This document shows, piece after piece, positions 25,827-35,010 of a stretch of DNA of 64,000 nucleotides (position 1 is the stretch's first letter; every line of letters begins with the position of its first letter). The stretch covers positions 1,364,001-1,428,000 of the forward strand of contig NZ_JAERQN010000001.1 of assembly GCF_016805305.1 (NCBI RefSeq). Direction: 5' to 3'. The notes below the pieces were generated by a model. It was not told where the DNA came from. It ran no database searches and worked only from the letters and a program-made list of their open reading frames with translations. Position numbers and translations under genes: made by a program. The stretch is from Falsiroseomonas ponticola. GTDB taxonomy: Bacteria; Pseudomonadota; Alphaproteobacteria; Acetobacterales; Acetobacteraceae.

Positions 25827-25889
25827 CGACGGTCCAGGCCCGTCCCGGGCCTGGCGTGGGGGGTTCCGGGGGGAGCAGGGCTCCCCCCG
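25827..25889. repeat. Double-hairpin intergenic element, copy B
   Basis: CGACGGTCCAGG follows the MBL stop exactly as in copy A. Hairpin 1 pairs CCAGGCCCG (25834-25842) with CGGGCCTGG (25846-25854); hairpin 2 pairs CGGGGGGAGC (25867-25876) with GCTCCCCCCG (25880-25889). Stems differ in sequence from copy A but are compensated, so the folded form is kept. It lies between convergent genes. Confidence 0.75.
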
Positions 25890-25892
25890 TCT

Positions 25893-26327
25893 TCAGATCA
25901 CCTGGTACCGCGCCTTGGCCGCCCGCTCGATCGCGCCCGCCACCAGCCGGTCCAGGTCCAGCCCGATGCGGAGGTCCTGCAGCAGCTGCAACTCCTCCTG
26001 CGTCGCGTCGCCATCGGCGGCGCAGACCTCGCAGGCCAGCAGGTAGGCGGTTTCGCGCAGGCGCATGGGCAGCGCCTCCCGGATCATGGTCAGGGCCTCG
26101 TCCAGGCCTTCGGTGCGGCCGAGCAGGCTGGAGACGGCTTCCGTCACCGTCTCGATCTCCGTGCTGTGGAAGTCGGAGAAGGCGGGCAGGCCCTGGACCA
26201 GGCGCGTCATCATGGCGAGTTCGGCATCGGACATCGGGCCATCGGCGGCGGACATCAGCACCATGGCGCAGACCAGCGCTTCCTGCGCGGTGAAGGGCGC
26301 GAGGCCGGCGGGGGCGCGGGTGGGCAT
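25893..26327 (-). CDS. TerB-like family protein
   Basis: The protein has 144 residues and is all-helical and acidic. ALVCAMVLMSAADGPMSDAE matches the TerB/DjlA-N helical motif, with an acidic pair that may bind metal, and ACEVCAADGDATQEELQLL repeats it in the second half. Members occur in tellurite-resistance and stress contexts, but no other ter gene is nearby. Start ATG 26327 (MPTRAPAGLAPFT). It lies 92 nt downstream of the prolyl oligopeptidase start, on the other side of its stop, all on the minus strand. Confidence 0.72.
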   Translation of the reverse strand: MPTRAPAGLAPFTAQEALVCAMVLMSAADGPMSDAELAMMTRLVQGLPAFSDFHSTEIETVTEAVSSLLGRTEGLDEALTMIREALPMRLRETAYLLACEVCAADGDATQEELQLLQDLRIGLDLDRLVAGAIERAAKARYQVI

Positions 26328-26418
26328 GGCGGTGGTCTCCGAGGCGTGGGGGATCGTCGTCGCGCGGGGCAGCCCGGGGGTCAAGCCGGGCGGGGATCAG
26401 GCTTCCGCCAGCCGGCGC

Positions 26419-28473
26419 TCATGCCTCCCACCCGATGGAGCGGCGGAGGAAGGCGGCGCCGAGGGCGGCGAAGCGCGCGACCTCGCTGTTGTCCTTGCCA
26501 TAGCCATGGCCGCCGGCCTCGGGTTCGTAGAAGCGGGCGTCGTAGCCCAGGGCCTGGAGCTTGGCGGCCATCTTACGGGCATGGCCGGGATGGACGCGGT
26601 CGTCCCGCCGGGTGGTCGCCAGCAGGATGGGCGGGTAGGGGCGGCCGGGTTCCGCGGCGTGATAGGCGGAGAAGGCCTGGATGAAGGCCCAGTCCTCGGG
26701 CTTGTCGGGATCGCCGTATTCCGCGATCCAGGAGGCGCCGGCCAGCAGCTTCGTGTAGCGGCGCATGTCGATCAGCGGGATGGTGCAGAACAGCGCGCCG
26801 AAGCGTTCGGGGTAGCGCGTCAGCATGTTGGCGATCAGCAGCCCGCCATTCGATCCGCCTTCGGCGGCGATGCGGCCGGGCACCGTCACGCCGCGGGCGA
26901 CGAGGTCGGCGGCGATGGCGGCGAAATCGTCATGGCTCTGCGCCTTGCGGGCACCGCGCCCGGCCTCGTGCCAGGCGGTGCCGAATTCGCCGCCGCCCCT
27001 GATCTGCCCGACCACGGCGGTGCCGCCCTTGGCGAGCCAGAGGCGGCCGGAGACGGTGGAATAGACGGGCAGGCGGGAGACCTGGAAGCCGCCATAGGCG
27101 GAGAGGTGGACGGGGGCGCGGCCCGTCCCGTCCTTCGGCCCGACCTGGACATAGGGGATGCGTTCGCCATCCGTCGAAACCGCCTCGTGGCGCGTGACGA
27201 CGAGGCCCGCGGCATCGAAGGCGGGGGTGGAGGCCTTGAGCAGCGCGGGGGCGGCGGGGGCGGTGCTGGCCAGCAGCAATTCGGGCGGCGTGACCGGGTC
27301 CTGGGCGAGCGCCAGCAGCGTGCCGTCCGATTCCTCGGCCTCGGCATCGAGCGGCCAGAGATTCACCACGCCGATACGGGGCAGGCCGGGGACCTCCGCC
27401 GCCACCCATGCGCCCGGGCCGGGCGTCAGGATGGTGAAGACGGGGGCGAGGTCGTCGAGGATCGACAGCACCAGCCGGCCGTCGCACCAGAAGAAGTTCT
27501 GGAGCGCGCGGCGGGGCTCCGGCGTGAACAGCAGCCGCGGCGCCACCTTCCCCGCCAGCAGGTCGGCCAGCGCCAGGCCGAGCAGCGTGTCGGGGGCGTA
27601 GGTGGTGTCCCCCACCGTCCAGGGGGTGCGCGGCTTCACGGCGATGAAGCCGTGCTGCCAGGTGTAGTGGGCGTCGGTCGGCAGGGGCACCAGGGTGCGG
27701 GGGCCGTCGCGGTCGCCGATATGGATGGTGGCGTCGAAGAAGCCGATGCCGTCGCGGAAGACGATGCTCTCCCGCCCGCCTTCCCGGTCCACGCCGGCCC
27801 AGGCGGAGAGGTGATCTTCCGGCACCTCGAAGATCACCGGCGCCGCCATGGGGTCCGTGCCGCGCGACCAGCGGCGGATGGTGCGGGCATAGCCGGAGCT
27901 GGTGGTGCCACCCAGCGCGGAGGAGAGCAGCAGCGTGTCCCGGTCCAGCCAATCGGCGCTGCCCTTGGCTTCCGGCAGATCGAAGCCGCCGGCCACGAAG
28001 CGGCGCGCGCCGAGGTCGAATTCCCGGATCACCACCGCATCGCCGCCGCCGCGGGACAGGCGCAGCAGGGCCACGTCATGCGTGCCGGGGAAGGTGGTGG
28101 CGCCGGCCCAGACCCAGTCCTGGCCTTCCTCGGCCGCCAGCGCATCGATGTCGAGCAGCACCTCCCATTCGGGCGTGGCACCTCGAAAACTGTCGAGCGT
28201 GGTGCGGCGCCAGAGGCCGCGGGGGTGCTGCGCGTCCTGCCAGAAGTTGAAGAGGTGCGGGCCGCGCCGCGTCACCATGGGCAGCTTGTCCGGCCGGTCC
28301 AGCGCCGCCTTCAGCCCCTCCCGGTCGGCCTCGAACCGCGCATCGGCGAAGGCGGCGAGCGTCCTGGCATTCTGCTCGGCGACCCAGGCGATGGCGGCCT
28401 CGCCCTCCACCTCCTCCAGCCAGAGATACGGATCGTCATCCGGGGCGGCGAGGGTGGGGCGGAGGTCCATCAT
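26419..28473 (-). CDS. Prolyl oligopeptidase family serine peptidase (S9)
   Basis: The protein has 684 residues. It opens with the S9A N-terminal DDDPYLWLEEVEGEAAIAWV, followed by a beta-propeller region to about residue 410. The alpha/beta hydrolase domain carries the catalytic triad: Ser541 in GGSNGG, Asp625 in RRDDRV and His656 in GGHGYG. No signal peptide is seen, so it is probably cytoplasmic and cleaves short Pro-containing peptides. Its start codon directly abuts the stop of the upstream helicase gene, suggesting cotranscription. Confidence 0.9.
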   Translation of the reverse strand: MMDLRPTLAAPDDDPYLWLEEVEGEAAIAWVAEQNARTLAAFADARFEADREGLKAALDRPDKLPMVTRRGPHLFNFWQDAQHPRGLWRRTTLDSFRGATPEWEVLLDIDALAAEEGQDWVWAGATTFPGTHDVALLRLSRGGGDAVVIREFDLGARRFVAGGFDLPEAKGSADWLDRDTLLLSSALGGTTSSGYARTIRRWSRGTDPMAAPVIFEVPEDHLSAWAGVDREGGRESIVFRDGIGFFDATIHIGDRDGPRTLVPLPTDAHYTWQHGFIAVKPRTPWTVGDTTYAPDTLLGLALADLLAGKVAPRLLFTPEPRRALQNFFWCDGRLVLSILDDLAPVFTILTPGPGAWVAAEVPGLPRIGVVNLWPLDAEAEESDGTLLALAQDPVTPPELLLASTAPAAPALLKASTPAFDAAGLVVTRHEAVSTDGERIPYVQVGPKDGTGRAPVHLSAYGGFQVSRLPVYSTVSGRLWLAKGGTAVVGQIRGGGEFGTAWHEAGRGARKAQSHDDFAAIAADLVARGVTVPGRIAAEGGSNGGLLIANMLTRYPERFGALFCTIPLIDMRRYTKLLAGASWIAEYGDPDKPEDWAFIQAFSAYHAAEPGRPYPPILLATTRRDDRVHPGHARKMAAKLQALGYDARFYEPEAGGHGYGKDNSEVARFAALGAAFLRRSIGWEA

Positions 28474-31269
28474 TCAGTCCTCGTCGAGGAAGAGGCGCGT
28501 CTCGGCCACCGCATCAGCGAGGCCGAGGCGGCGGACGCTGGTGCCGGCGGGCAGGCCGGCGAGGAGGCGGGAGGGGCAGGAGCGGTCGAGCAGCACGAAG
28601 ACGCCCTTGTCGTCGCCGCGGCGGATCAGGCGGCCGAAGGCCTGGCGCAGCCGGTGGCGGGCGATGGCGTCGTCATGCGCCTTGGGCTGGCCCTCCGACA
28701 GATGCGTCCGCCGTTCCCGGTGCAGGATGGAGGGGCGCGGCCAGGGCACGCGGTCGAAGACCAGCAGGCGCAGCGAGCGGCCGGGCACGTCCACGCCATC
28801 GCGCATCGCATCGGTGCCGAGCAGGCAGGAGGCTTCCTCCGCCCGGAAGACATCGACCAGCGTGGCATTGTCCATGGCGTCGATGTGCTGGGCGTAGAGG
28901 GGGATGCCGCGTTCCGCCAGCGGCTGGGCGATGCGGGCATGCACGTCCCGGAGCCGCCTGACCGCGGTGAAGAGGCCGAGCGCCCCGCCGCCGGAGGCCG
29001 TGAACAGCGCGCGATAGGCGCTGGCGACCTGGCCGGGATCGGACTTGTTCACATCCTCCACCACCAGGACGCGGGTACGGGTGGCGTAATCGAAGGGGGA
29101 GGCGACGGCGGCGCGGATGGCGGGGGCGGCCAGGTGGCTGGCGCCGGTGCGGGCCTCCGCCGCGCGCCAGGCGGCCTCCGGGTCATCCTCCGACATCTCC
29201 GCCTGGTCGCGCAGCGTGGCGGAGGTGATGAGCACGCCATGGGCGGGGGCGGCGACGGCCATGGCGAAGGGCTGGGTCGGGTCCAGGTGGTGGCGGAACA
29301 TGCCGCAATCGAATTCCCGGCCCTCACGCCGTTCCAGGGCGAACCAGTCCACATAATCCGGCCGCACGCCGGGCGGGCGGGGCGGTTCGCGCAGCACGCC
29401 GAGCATGGCGCCCCAGGCGCCGAGCGGCATCAGGGCGCGGCGTTCCAGGCCGCGGCAGGCGGCCTCGATGCGGATGCGGTCGCCGACCTCCAGCTCCTCC
29501 GCCTCATCCTCCAGCCTGGCGTTCAGCCGGTCCCGCAGCAGCTGCAGGGGGGCGTGGAGGCGGGCGAGGGCGTCGCGCAGCGCCGCCCCGGCCTCGGCCA
29601 CCGGGGCGGCGAGGGGGTGCAGGTCGCATTCGATGCCGTAGCCCGCATCCTCGTCCTTGGCGCGGGCGAGCACCTGGCCGCGGACGGACCGGAGAAAGGC
29701 TTCGGTGGCGCCGCGGGGCTCGTCGCGCTCGTCCGACAGGCGGTTGGGCCAGCCGGGGCCGGGCAGGGCGCGCGCGGCCTGGAGGGCTTCCTCCAGCGGC
29801 AGCAGCAGGTCCGGGCGATCGCCGACCAGTTCCTCCAGCCGCCGGGCGAGGCCGCGGGCGCGGGAACGGCCGCCCTCCGCGCCCAGCAGCCAGCGGCGCA
29901 GCTCCGCCGTCTCGCCGCCCGTGAGGTCGGCGGAGAAGGCGGCGTCGGCGGCGTCGAAGAGGTGATGGCCCTCGTCGAAGACGAGGCGCAGCGGGCGGCC
30001 ATCCTCGCCGCCGCCCAGCGCGGCCTGGACCATCACCAGCGCATGGTTGGCGACGACGAGGGTGGCGCTGCGGGCGCGGCGGATCGAATGCTCCACGAAG
30101 CACTGCTTGTAGTGGCCGCAGGCGGAATGGATGCATTCGCCGCGCCGGTCGGCCAGCGGCATGACGGCGTGGTGGCCGAAGAGTTCGGAGAGCCAGCCGG
30201 GAAAGTCGCCGCCCATGATGTCGCCATCCCGCGTCGCCAGCGCCCAGCGGGAGACGAGGGCGAGCGGCAGCATGATGCCGCCGAGCGAGGCGGCGCCGAC
30301 CGCTTCCTCCATGTTGAGGAGGCAGAGGTAGTTCTCCCGCCCCTTGCGGACGACGACACGGCGGCGGCGTTCGTTGGGCTCGGGGTAGAGGCGCGCCGTC
30401 TCCTGGTCGATCTGGCGCTGCAGGTTGCGGGTGAAGGTGGAGATCCAGACCGGCGCGCCGTTGCGTTCCGCCCAGAGGCTGGCGGGCGCGACATAGCCCA
30501 GCGTCTTGCCCGTGCCGGTGCCGGCTTCCGCCAGCACCAGGTTGGGCGCGCCCTTGGCATCCCGCGCCTGGAAGGCGCCGGCGGCGGCGGAGGCGTAGTC
30601 CGCCTGCTGCGGGCGCTGTTCGGCGCCCTCGCCCAGGATGTCCGCCAGGCGGCGCCGGGCCTCCGCGGGGGAGACGGGGTGGTGGGCGGGGGGCGGCGGG
30701 GGGGCGACTTCCTCCCAGTCGGGAAGCCGTCTCCAGACCTTCAGGGGATCGAGCGAGGGGCGGGCATCGGGCTGGCCGAGGGCGGCGAGCACGCTGTCCG
30801 CCCAGGGCCACTCCACCTCCGCCCGCAGCTTGGCGGCCAGCATGGCGGCATCGCGATTGAGCGGCGCGTTGCGCCCGGCGGCGAGGTGGCGGAGCAGGAT
30901 GGTGGCGAGGTCCGGCAGCATCGCCGCCATGGCCTCCTCCTCCGCCGGCGCGTCGCGGTCCAGCGCGATGGCCATGCCGCGCGGCGTGGGCGCCACGGGG
31001 CGGGCAGGGAGGCAGAAGGCGAAGAGTTCCAGCAGGTCACAGGCCGGGAAGGCGCCGATGCCGAGGCGCTTCGCGGTGGCGGGGGCGTGCACCACCATGG
31101 GCGGCGGCATGTCCCGCAGCCTTCGGCCGATCTCGATGGCGGGGCCGGAGAAGAGTTCGCCATCGGGCGTCAGCAGCGTGCCGCGCCCGAAACCGGCGAT
31201 GAGGGCGGGGCTGTCCGGCAGCAGCAGGCGGGGCTGGCGGGCGGTCTCCGCGGGGCGCGGGCGAGTCAT
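28474..31269 (-). CDS. DinG/XPD-like superfamily 2 DNA helicase
   Basis: The protein has 931 residues. About 230 N-terminal residues have no motif I can name. The helicase core has Walker A in LAEAGTGTGKT (residues 246-256), a DEGH box at 432-435, and the C-terminal motif FGRLIRRGDDKG. Cysteines 316, 379, 384 and 390 fall where DinG/XPD proteins bind a 4Fe-4S cluster. These helicases unwind 5'-3' and resolve R-loops or damaged DNA. Start ATG 31269. It is followed without a gap by the S9 peptidase gene. Confidence 0.88.
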   Translation of the reverse strand: MTRPRPAETARQPRLLLPDSPALIAGFGRGTLLTPDGELFSGPAIEIGRRLRDMPPPMVVHAPATAKRLGIGAFPACDLLELFAFCLPARPVAPTPRGMAIALDRDAPAEEEAMAAMLPDLATILLRHLAAGRNAPLNRDAAMLAAKLRAEVEWPWADSVLAALGQPDARPSLDPLKVWRRLPDWEEVAPPPPPAHHPVSPAEARRRLADILGEGAEQRPQQADYASAAAGAFQARDAKGAPNLVLAEAGTGTGKTLGYVAPASLWAERNGAPVWISTFTRNLQRQIDQETARLYPEPNERRRRVVVRKGRENYLCLLNMEEAVGAASLGGIMLPLALVSRWALATRDGDIMGGDFPGWLSELFGHHAVMPLADRRGECIHSACGHYKQCFVEHSIRRARSATLVVANHALVMVQAALGGGEDGRPLRLVFDEGHHLFDAADAAFSADLTGGETAELRRWLLGAEGGRSRARGLARRLEELVGDRPDLLLPLEEALQAARALPGPGWPNRLSDERDEPRGATEAFLRSVRGQVLARAKDEDAGYGIECDLHPLAAPVAEAGAALRDALARLHAPLQLLRDRLNARLEDEAEELEVGDRIRIEAACRGLERRALMPLGAWGAMLGVLREPPRPPGVRPDYVDWFALERREGREFDCGMFRHHLDPTQPFAMAVAAPAHGVLITSATLRDQAEMSEDDPEAAWRAAEARTGASHLAAPAIRAAVASPFDYATRTRVLVVEDVNKSDPGQVASAYRALFTASGGGALGLFTAVRRLRDVHARIAQPLAERGIPLYAQHIDAMDNATLVDVFRAEEASCLLGTDAMRDGVDVPGRSLRLLVFDRVPWPRPSILHRERRTHLSEGQPKAHDDAIARHRLRQAFGRLIRRGDDKGVFVLLDRSCPSRLLAGLPAGTSVRRLGLADAVAETRLFLDED

Positions 31270-31317
31270 GCCGCCAATGTGGCGGCTTGGCCCCTATGAA
31301 CAAAGGGGGAAAATCGT

Positions 31318-31344
31318 TCGGATGACCCAATGGCGGCCATCCGA
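31318..31344 (-). terminator. Terminator-like hairpin after asd
   Basis: On the minus strand TCGGATG (31344-31338) pairs with CATCCGA (31324-31318) across a 13-nt loop, followed 3 nt later by ATTTTCC. It is 25 nt downstream of the asd stop and 49 nt upstream of the helicase start, so it probably separates the two units. Confidence 0.5.
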
Positions 31345-31369
31345 CCGACCCTCCCCCACGCCATGATGG

Positions 31370-32380
31370 TCAGGCGGCGGCCTTCAGTGCCGGCACCCGT
31401 TCCGCGATCTGCACCGCGTTCAGCGCCGCGCCCTTCAGCAGCTGGTCGCCGCAGACGAAGAGGTCGAGGCCATGGTCGCCGAAGACCAGGTTCTGGCGGA
31501 TGCGGCCGACTTCGCAATCATCCTGCCCCGTGGCCGTCAGCGGCATGGGGTAGAGCTTGTTGGCGACGTCATCCACCACCTTCACGCCGGGGGCGGCGCG
31601 CAGCACCTCCCGCGCGGCCTCGGGCGTCACGGGGCGCTCGGTCTCGATGGTGATGGCTTCCGCATGCACGCGCATGGTCGGGATGCGGACCGCGGTGCAG
31701 GAGACGGGGAGGTCCGGCAGGCCCATGATCTTCCGCGTCTCCCAGACCACCTTCATCTCCTCCTTCGTGTAGCCATTGGGCTGGAAGGCATCGATGTGGG
31801 GGATGACGTTGAAGGCGATGGGGTGGGCGAAGACCTCGTTGCGGGCCTTCTCACCCTCGACCAGCACGCGGCGCGTCTCGCGCTCCAGCTCCGCCATGCC
31901 CTCGGCGCCCGCGCCGGAGGTGGCCTGGTAGGTGGAGACGATGACGCGCTTGATGCCGAAGGCCTTGTGCAGCGGCGCCAGCGCCACGACGGCGATGGCG
32001 GTGGTGCAGTTGGGGTTGGCGATCAGGCGCGCATGGCCGATGGCGCCGGCATTCACTTCCGGCACCACCAGGGGGACGTTGTCGTCGAGCCGGAAGGCGG
32101 AGGAATTGTCCACCACCGTCACGCCGGCCGCGACCAGCGCGGGGGCGTGCTGCTTGGCGAAGTCGCCGGAGACGGCGAGCAGCGCGAGGTCGAGGTCCCG
32201 CGCCGCTTCCGGCTTGAACTCCTCGATCGTCACCTCGCCGAAGGGGGTCGTGAGCCGCGTGCCGGCACTGCGGCCCGAGGCGAAGAGGCGGAGTTTCGTC
32301 ACCGGGAAGCGCCGACGCCCCAGGACCTCCACCAGCTCCCGCCCCACCGCTCCGGTGGCGCCGATCACTCCGACCCGCAT
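31370..32380 (-). CDS. asd: Aspartate-semialdehyde dehydrogenase
   Basis: Asd reduces aspartyl phosphate to aspartate semialdehyde with NADPH, feeding lysine, threonine, methionine and diaminopimelate synthesis. The 336 residues show the NADP-binding [14 protein letters not shown], catalytic Cys125 in ANPNCTTA, and the substrate His in [11 protein letters not shown]. Start ATG 32380; the open frame to 32455 adds 25 residues absent in typical Asd. Carbonic anhydrase lies upstream on the same strand. Confidence 0.96.
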   Translation of the reverse strand: MRVGVIGATGAVGRELVEVLGRRRFPVTKLRLFASGRSAGTRLTTPFGEVTIEEFKPEAARDLDLALLAVSGDFAKQHAPALVAAGVTVVDNSSAFRLDDNVPLVVPEVNAGAIGHARLIANPNCTTAIAVVALAPLHKAFGIKRVIVSTYQATSGAGAEGMAELERETRRVLVEGEKARNEVFAHPIAFNVIPHIDAFQPNGYTKEEMKVVWETRKIMGLPDLPVSCTAVRIPTMRVHAEAITIETERPVTPEAAREVLRAAPGVKVVDDVANKLYPMPLTATGQDDCEVGRIRQNLVFGDHGLDLFVCGDQLLKGAALNAVQIAERVPALKAAA

Positions 32381-32483
32381 CGCACGCTGCTCCTTCTGGG
32401 CTCCAGGCCCGGCTGCAAACCAGCGTCGCATAGCGGAAACCGGCGCCGGCGCCAAACCTTGCCGGCGCAGGGCTGCCTTCCCG

Positions 32484-33206
32484 TCAGCTCATCAGCGCGA
32501 CGGCTTCGTCATCCAGGTCGTAGCGGGCGCCGACGATGCGCAGCCGGCCCGCGGCGGTGGCGGCGGCGAGGACGGGGCTGACCTCCACCAGCCGGGCGGC
32601 GTTGCGGGCGATGTTGGCGCGGATGGTGCCGTCCAGCACATCGCCGCCGGCGCGGATGGCGGCGAGCGCGGAGGGGATGATGGGCTGGAGCATGTCGCCG
32701 AGCTGGGGCGGCAGGGCCAGCGGCGCGCGGGCGGCGGCGACGGCGGCATCGGCCGCGCCGCAGCGTTCATGGCCGAGCACCATGATGAGCGACACGCCGA
32801 GATTGGCGACGGCGTATTCCAGGCTGCCCACCGCGCCCGTATCGGCCACGTTGCCGGCGTTGCGGACGACGAAGAGCTCGCCGAGCCCGGTGTTGAACAG
32901 CAGTTCCGGCGCCGCGCGGCTGTCGGCGCAGCCGAGGATGGCGGCGAAGGGCGCCTGGCCGGCGGCGCGGGCGGCGCGGGCTTCGGCATTCACCGCGATG
33001 GCGGGCGCCGCGCCGGCGAGGTAGCGGGCATGGCCGGCCATCAGCCGGGCCAGCGCCTGGTCCGGCGCCAGGCGGGGCCCCGCCGCCGGGGTGGCGGCGC
33101 CGGCGGCGCCGGGGATGGCGGCGGCCAGGCAGGCCAGGGCCGCCGCACCCAGGAAGGAACGGCGGCGCAGGCCCGCGGGCGGGCAGCAGGGGCAGGCGTT
33201 CATCAC
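32484..33206 (-). CDS. Exported beta-class carbonic anhydrase
   Basis: The protein has 240 residues. Zinc ligands are Cys93 and Asp95 in CADSR and His146/Cys149 in GHERCG, the beta-CA set for CO2/bicarbonate interconversion. The N-terminus has [20 protein letters not shown], a likely Tat signal, so the enzyme should be periplasmic. Before the twin arginine lies the unusual Cys cluster ACPCC (residues 4-8). Start is ATG 33206 or 33203. It is divergent from lysK. Confidence 0.88.
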   Translation of the reverse strand: MMNACPCCPPAGLRRRSFLGAAALACLAAAIPGAAGAATPAAGPRLAPDQALARLMAGHARYLAGAAPAIAVNAEARAARAAGQAPFAAILGCADSRAAPELLFNTGLGELFVVRNAGNVADTGAVGSLEYAVANLGVSLIMVLGHERCGAADAAVAAARAPLALPPQLGDMLQPIIPSALAAIRAGGDVLDGTIRANIARNAARLVEVSPVLAAATAAGRLRIVGARYDLDDEAVALMS

Positions 33207-33366
33207 GTCACGTCCAGGTTGATGGCGGCCGGACGCTACACCCCCAATTCATCCCAAATGGTTACGGTCGCGCGCCCCGCTGGCCGGCCCTGCAAAGCCC
33301 GGGGTCGCGTGCCCGCCCTGCCCCCCCTATAACCCCGCACCGTTTCCCGCTTGAGGTGTCCCGCGC

Positions 33367-35010
33367 ATGTCCGCCTCCCCCGCCGATTTCGCCGCCGCCA
33401 GGGCCTGGCCCTTCGAGGAGGCGCGCAAGGTGGCCGAGCGGGTGAAGGCCAAGGGCAAGCCCGCCGCGCTGTTCGAGACCGGCTACGGCCCCTCCGGCCT
33501 GCCGCATATCGGCACCTTCGGGGAGGTGGCGCGCACCACCTGGGTGCGCCGGGCCTTCGAGCGGCTGACCGGCCTGCCTTCCCGCCTCATCGCCTTCTCG
33601 GACGACATGGACGGCCTGCGGAAGGTGCCGGACAACGTGCCGCAGCGGGAAATGCTGGCGGGCTTCCTCGGCCGGCCGGTGACGGCGATCCCCGACCCCT
33701 TCGGCACGCATGAGAGCTTCGGGCACCACAACAACGCCCGGCTGCGCGCCTTCCTCGACCAGTTCGGCTTCGACTACGAATTCGCCTCCTCCTCCGACTA
33801 CTACCGCTCCGGGCGCTTCGACGCGGCGCTGATCCGGATGGCGGAGCGGCATGAGGAGGTGCGGGGCGTGATCCTGCCGACGCTCGGGCCCGACCGCCGC
33901 GCCACCTATTCGCCCTTCCTGCCCATCCACCCCAAGACGGGCGTGGTGATGCAGGTGCCGATGGAGGAGGTGCGCCCGGCCGAGGATCTGCTGGTGTGGA
34001 AGGACCCGGAGACGGGGGAGCGCTTCGGCACGCGCATCACGGGCGGGCACTGCAAGGCGCAGTGGAAGGCGGATTGGGCGCTGCGGTGGTACGCGCTCGG
34101 CGTCGATTACGAGATGTCGGGCAAGGACCTGATCGACAGCGTCAGGCTCTCCGGCGCCATCTGCCGCGTGCTGGGGGGCGAGCCGCCGATCGGCTTCACC
34201 TACGAGCTGTTCCTCGACGAGGAAGGCGGCAAGATCAGCAAGTCCAAGGGCAACGGGCTGACCATCGACGAATGGCTGCACTACGCGCCGCCCGAGAGCC
34301 TGGCGCAGTTCATGTACAACCAGCCGCAGCGCGCCAAGCGGCTGTTCTTCGACGTCATCCCCCGCGCGGTGGATGAATACGTCCAGAACCTGGACCGCCT
34401 GCGCACCGCGCCGGGGCCGGACAACCCCGCCTGGCACATCCATGGCGGGCCGAGCAACGACCCCGGCACGCCGGTGTCCTTCACCATGCTGCTGAACCTG
34501 GCCAGCGTGATCAACGCGGACCACCCGGACATGCTGTGGGGCTTCCTGCGCCGCTACGCGCCGGAGGCGAGCGGGGAGACGCATCCGCTGCTGGCGCGGC
34601 TGATCGAATACGCCGTCGCCTATTACCGCGACCGCGTGCTGCCGACGAAGAAGCACCGCGCGCCGACGGAAGGGGAGCGCGCGGCGCTGGCCGCCCTGGC
34701 CGCCGCGCTGCGCGACCGGATCGGCGACCTGGAGGCGCTGGCGCCGGAGGAACAGGCCAAGGCGATCCAGGACCTGGTCTATGATGCCGGGCGGCGCGAG
34801 CCCTTCCTGGAGCCCGCCAAGGATGGGGGCCGCCCCGGCGTCTCCCGCGCCTGGTTCAACGCGCTCTACCAGGTGCTGCTGGGCCAGGCGGAGGGGCCGC
34901 GCTTCGGCGGTTTCGTCGCGCTGTACGGCATTGCCGCCACCATCGCGCTGATCGAGGGCGCGCTGGCGCGCGAAGCCACGGTCGAGCACGCCGGCAGCGA
35001 GACGGCATGA
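33367..35010 (+). CDS. lysK: Class I lysyl-tRNA synthetase
   Basis: This is a 547-residue archaeal-type (class I) LysRS, common in alphaproteobacteria. The Rossmann signature GLPHIGT is at 44-50 and KISKSKG at 289-295. It charges tRNA-Lys with lysine for translation. Start ATG 33367. The gene overlaps by 4 nt (ATGA) the MprF-like gene; MprF proteins use aminoacyl-tRNA, so the coupling may be functional, but see the truncation of the partner. Confidence 0.95.
   Translation: MSASPADFAAARAWPFEEARKVAERVKAKGKPAALFETGYGPSGLPHIGTFGEVARTTWVRRAFERLTGLPSRLIAFSDDMDGLRKVPDNVPQREMLAGFLGRPVTAIPDPFGTHESFGHHNNARLRAFLDQFGFDYEFASSSDYYRSGRFDAALIRMAERHEEVRGVILPTLGPDRRATYSPFLPIHPKTGVVMQVPMEEVRPAEDLLVWKDPETGERFGTRITGGHCKAQWKADWALRWYALGVDYEMSGKDLIDSVRLSGAICRVLGGEPPIGFTYELFLDEEGGKISKSKGNGLTIDEWLHYAPPESLAQFMYNQPQRAKRLFFDVIPRAVDEYVQNLDRLRTAPGPDNPAWHIHGGPSNDPGTPVSFTMLLNLASVINADHPDMLWGFLRRYAPEASGETHPLLARLIEYAVAYYRDRVLPTKKHRAPTEGERAALAALAAALRDRIGDLEALAPEEQAKAIQDLVYDAGRREPFLEPAKDGGRPGVSRAWFNALYQVLLGQAEGPRFGGFVALYGIAATIALIEGALAREATVEHAGSETA

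Noticed and set aside
25893..26327. Tellurite-resistance system based on the TerB-like gene
   Set aside because: No terC, terD or terZ-like gene is adjacent; a lone TerB domain does not support it.
26065..31299. A 1744-codon open frame on the + strand opposite the peptidase and helicase genes
   Set aside because: It is antisense to two well-supported genes with intact motifs, is dominated by Gly/Ala/Arg, and has no domain pattern. High GC makes stops rare on the opposite strand.
33328..33333. TATAAC as the -10 box of lysK
   Set aside because: No acceptable -35 lies 16-18 nt upstream, so I do not report it as a promoter.
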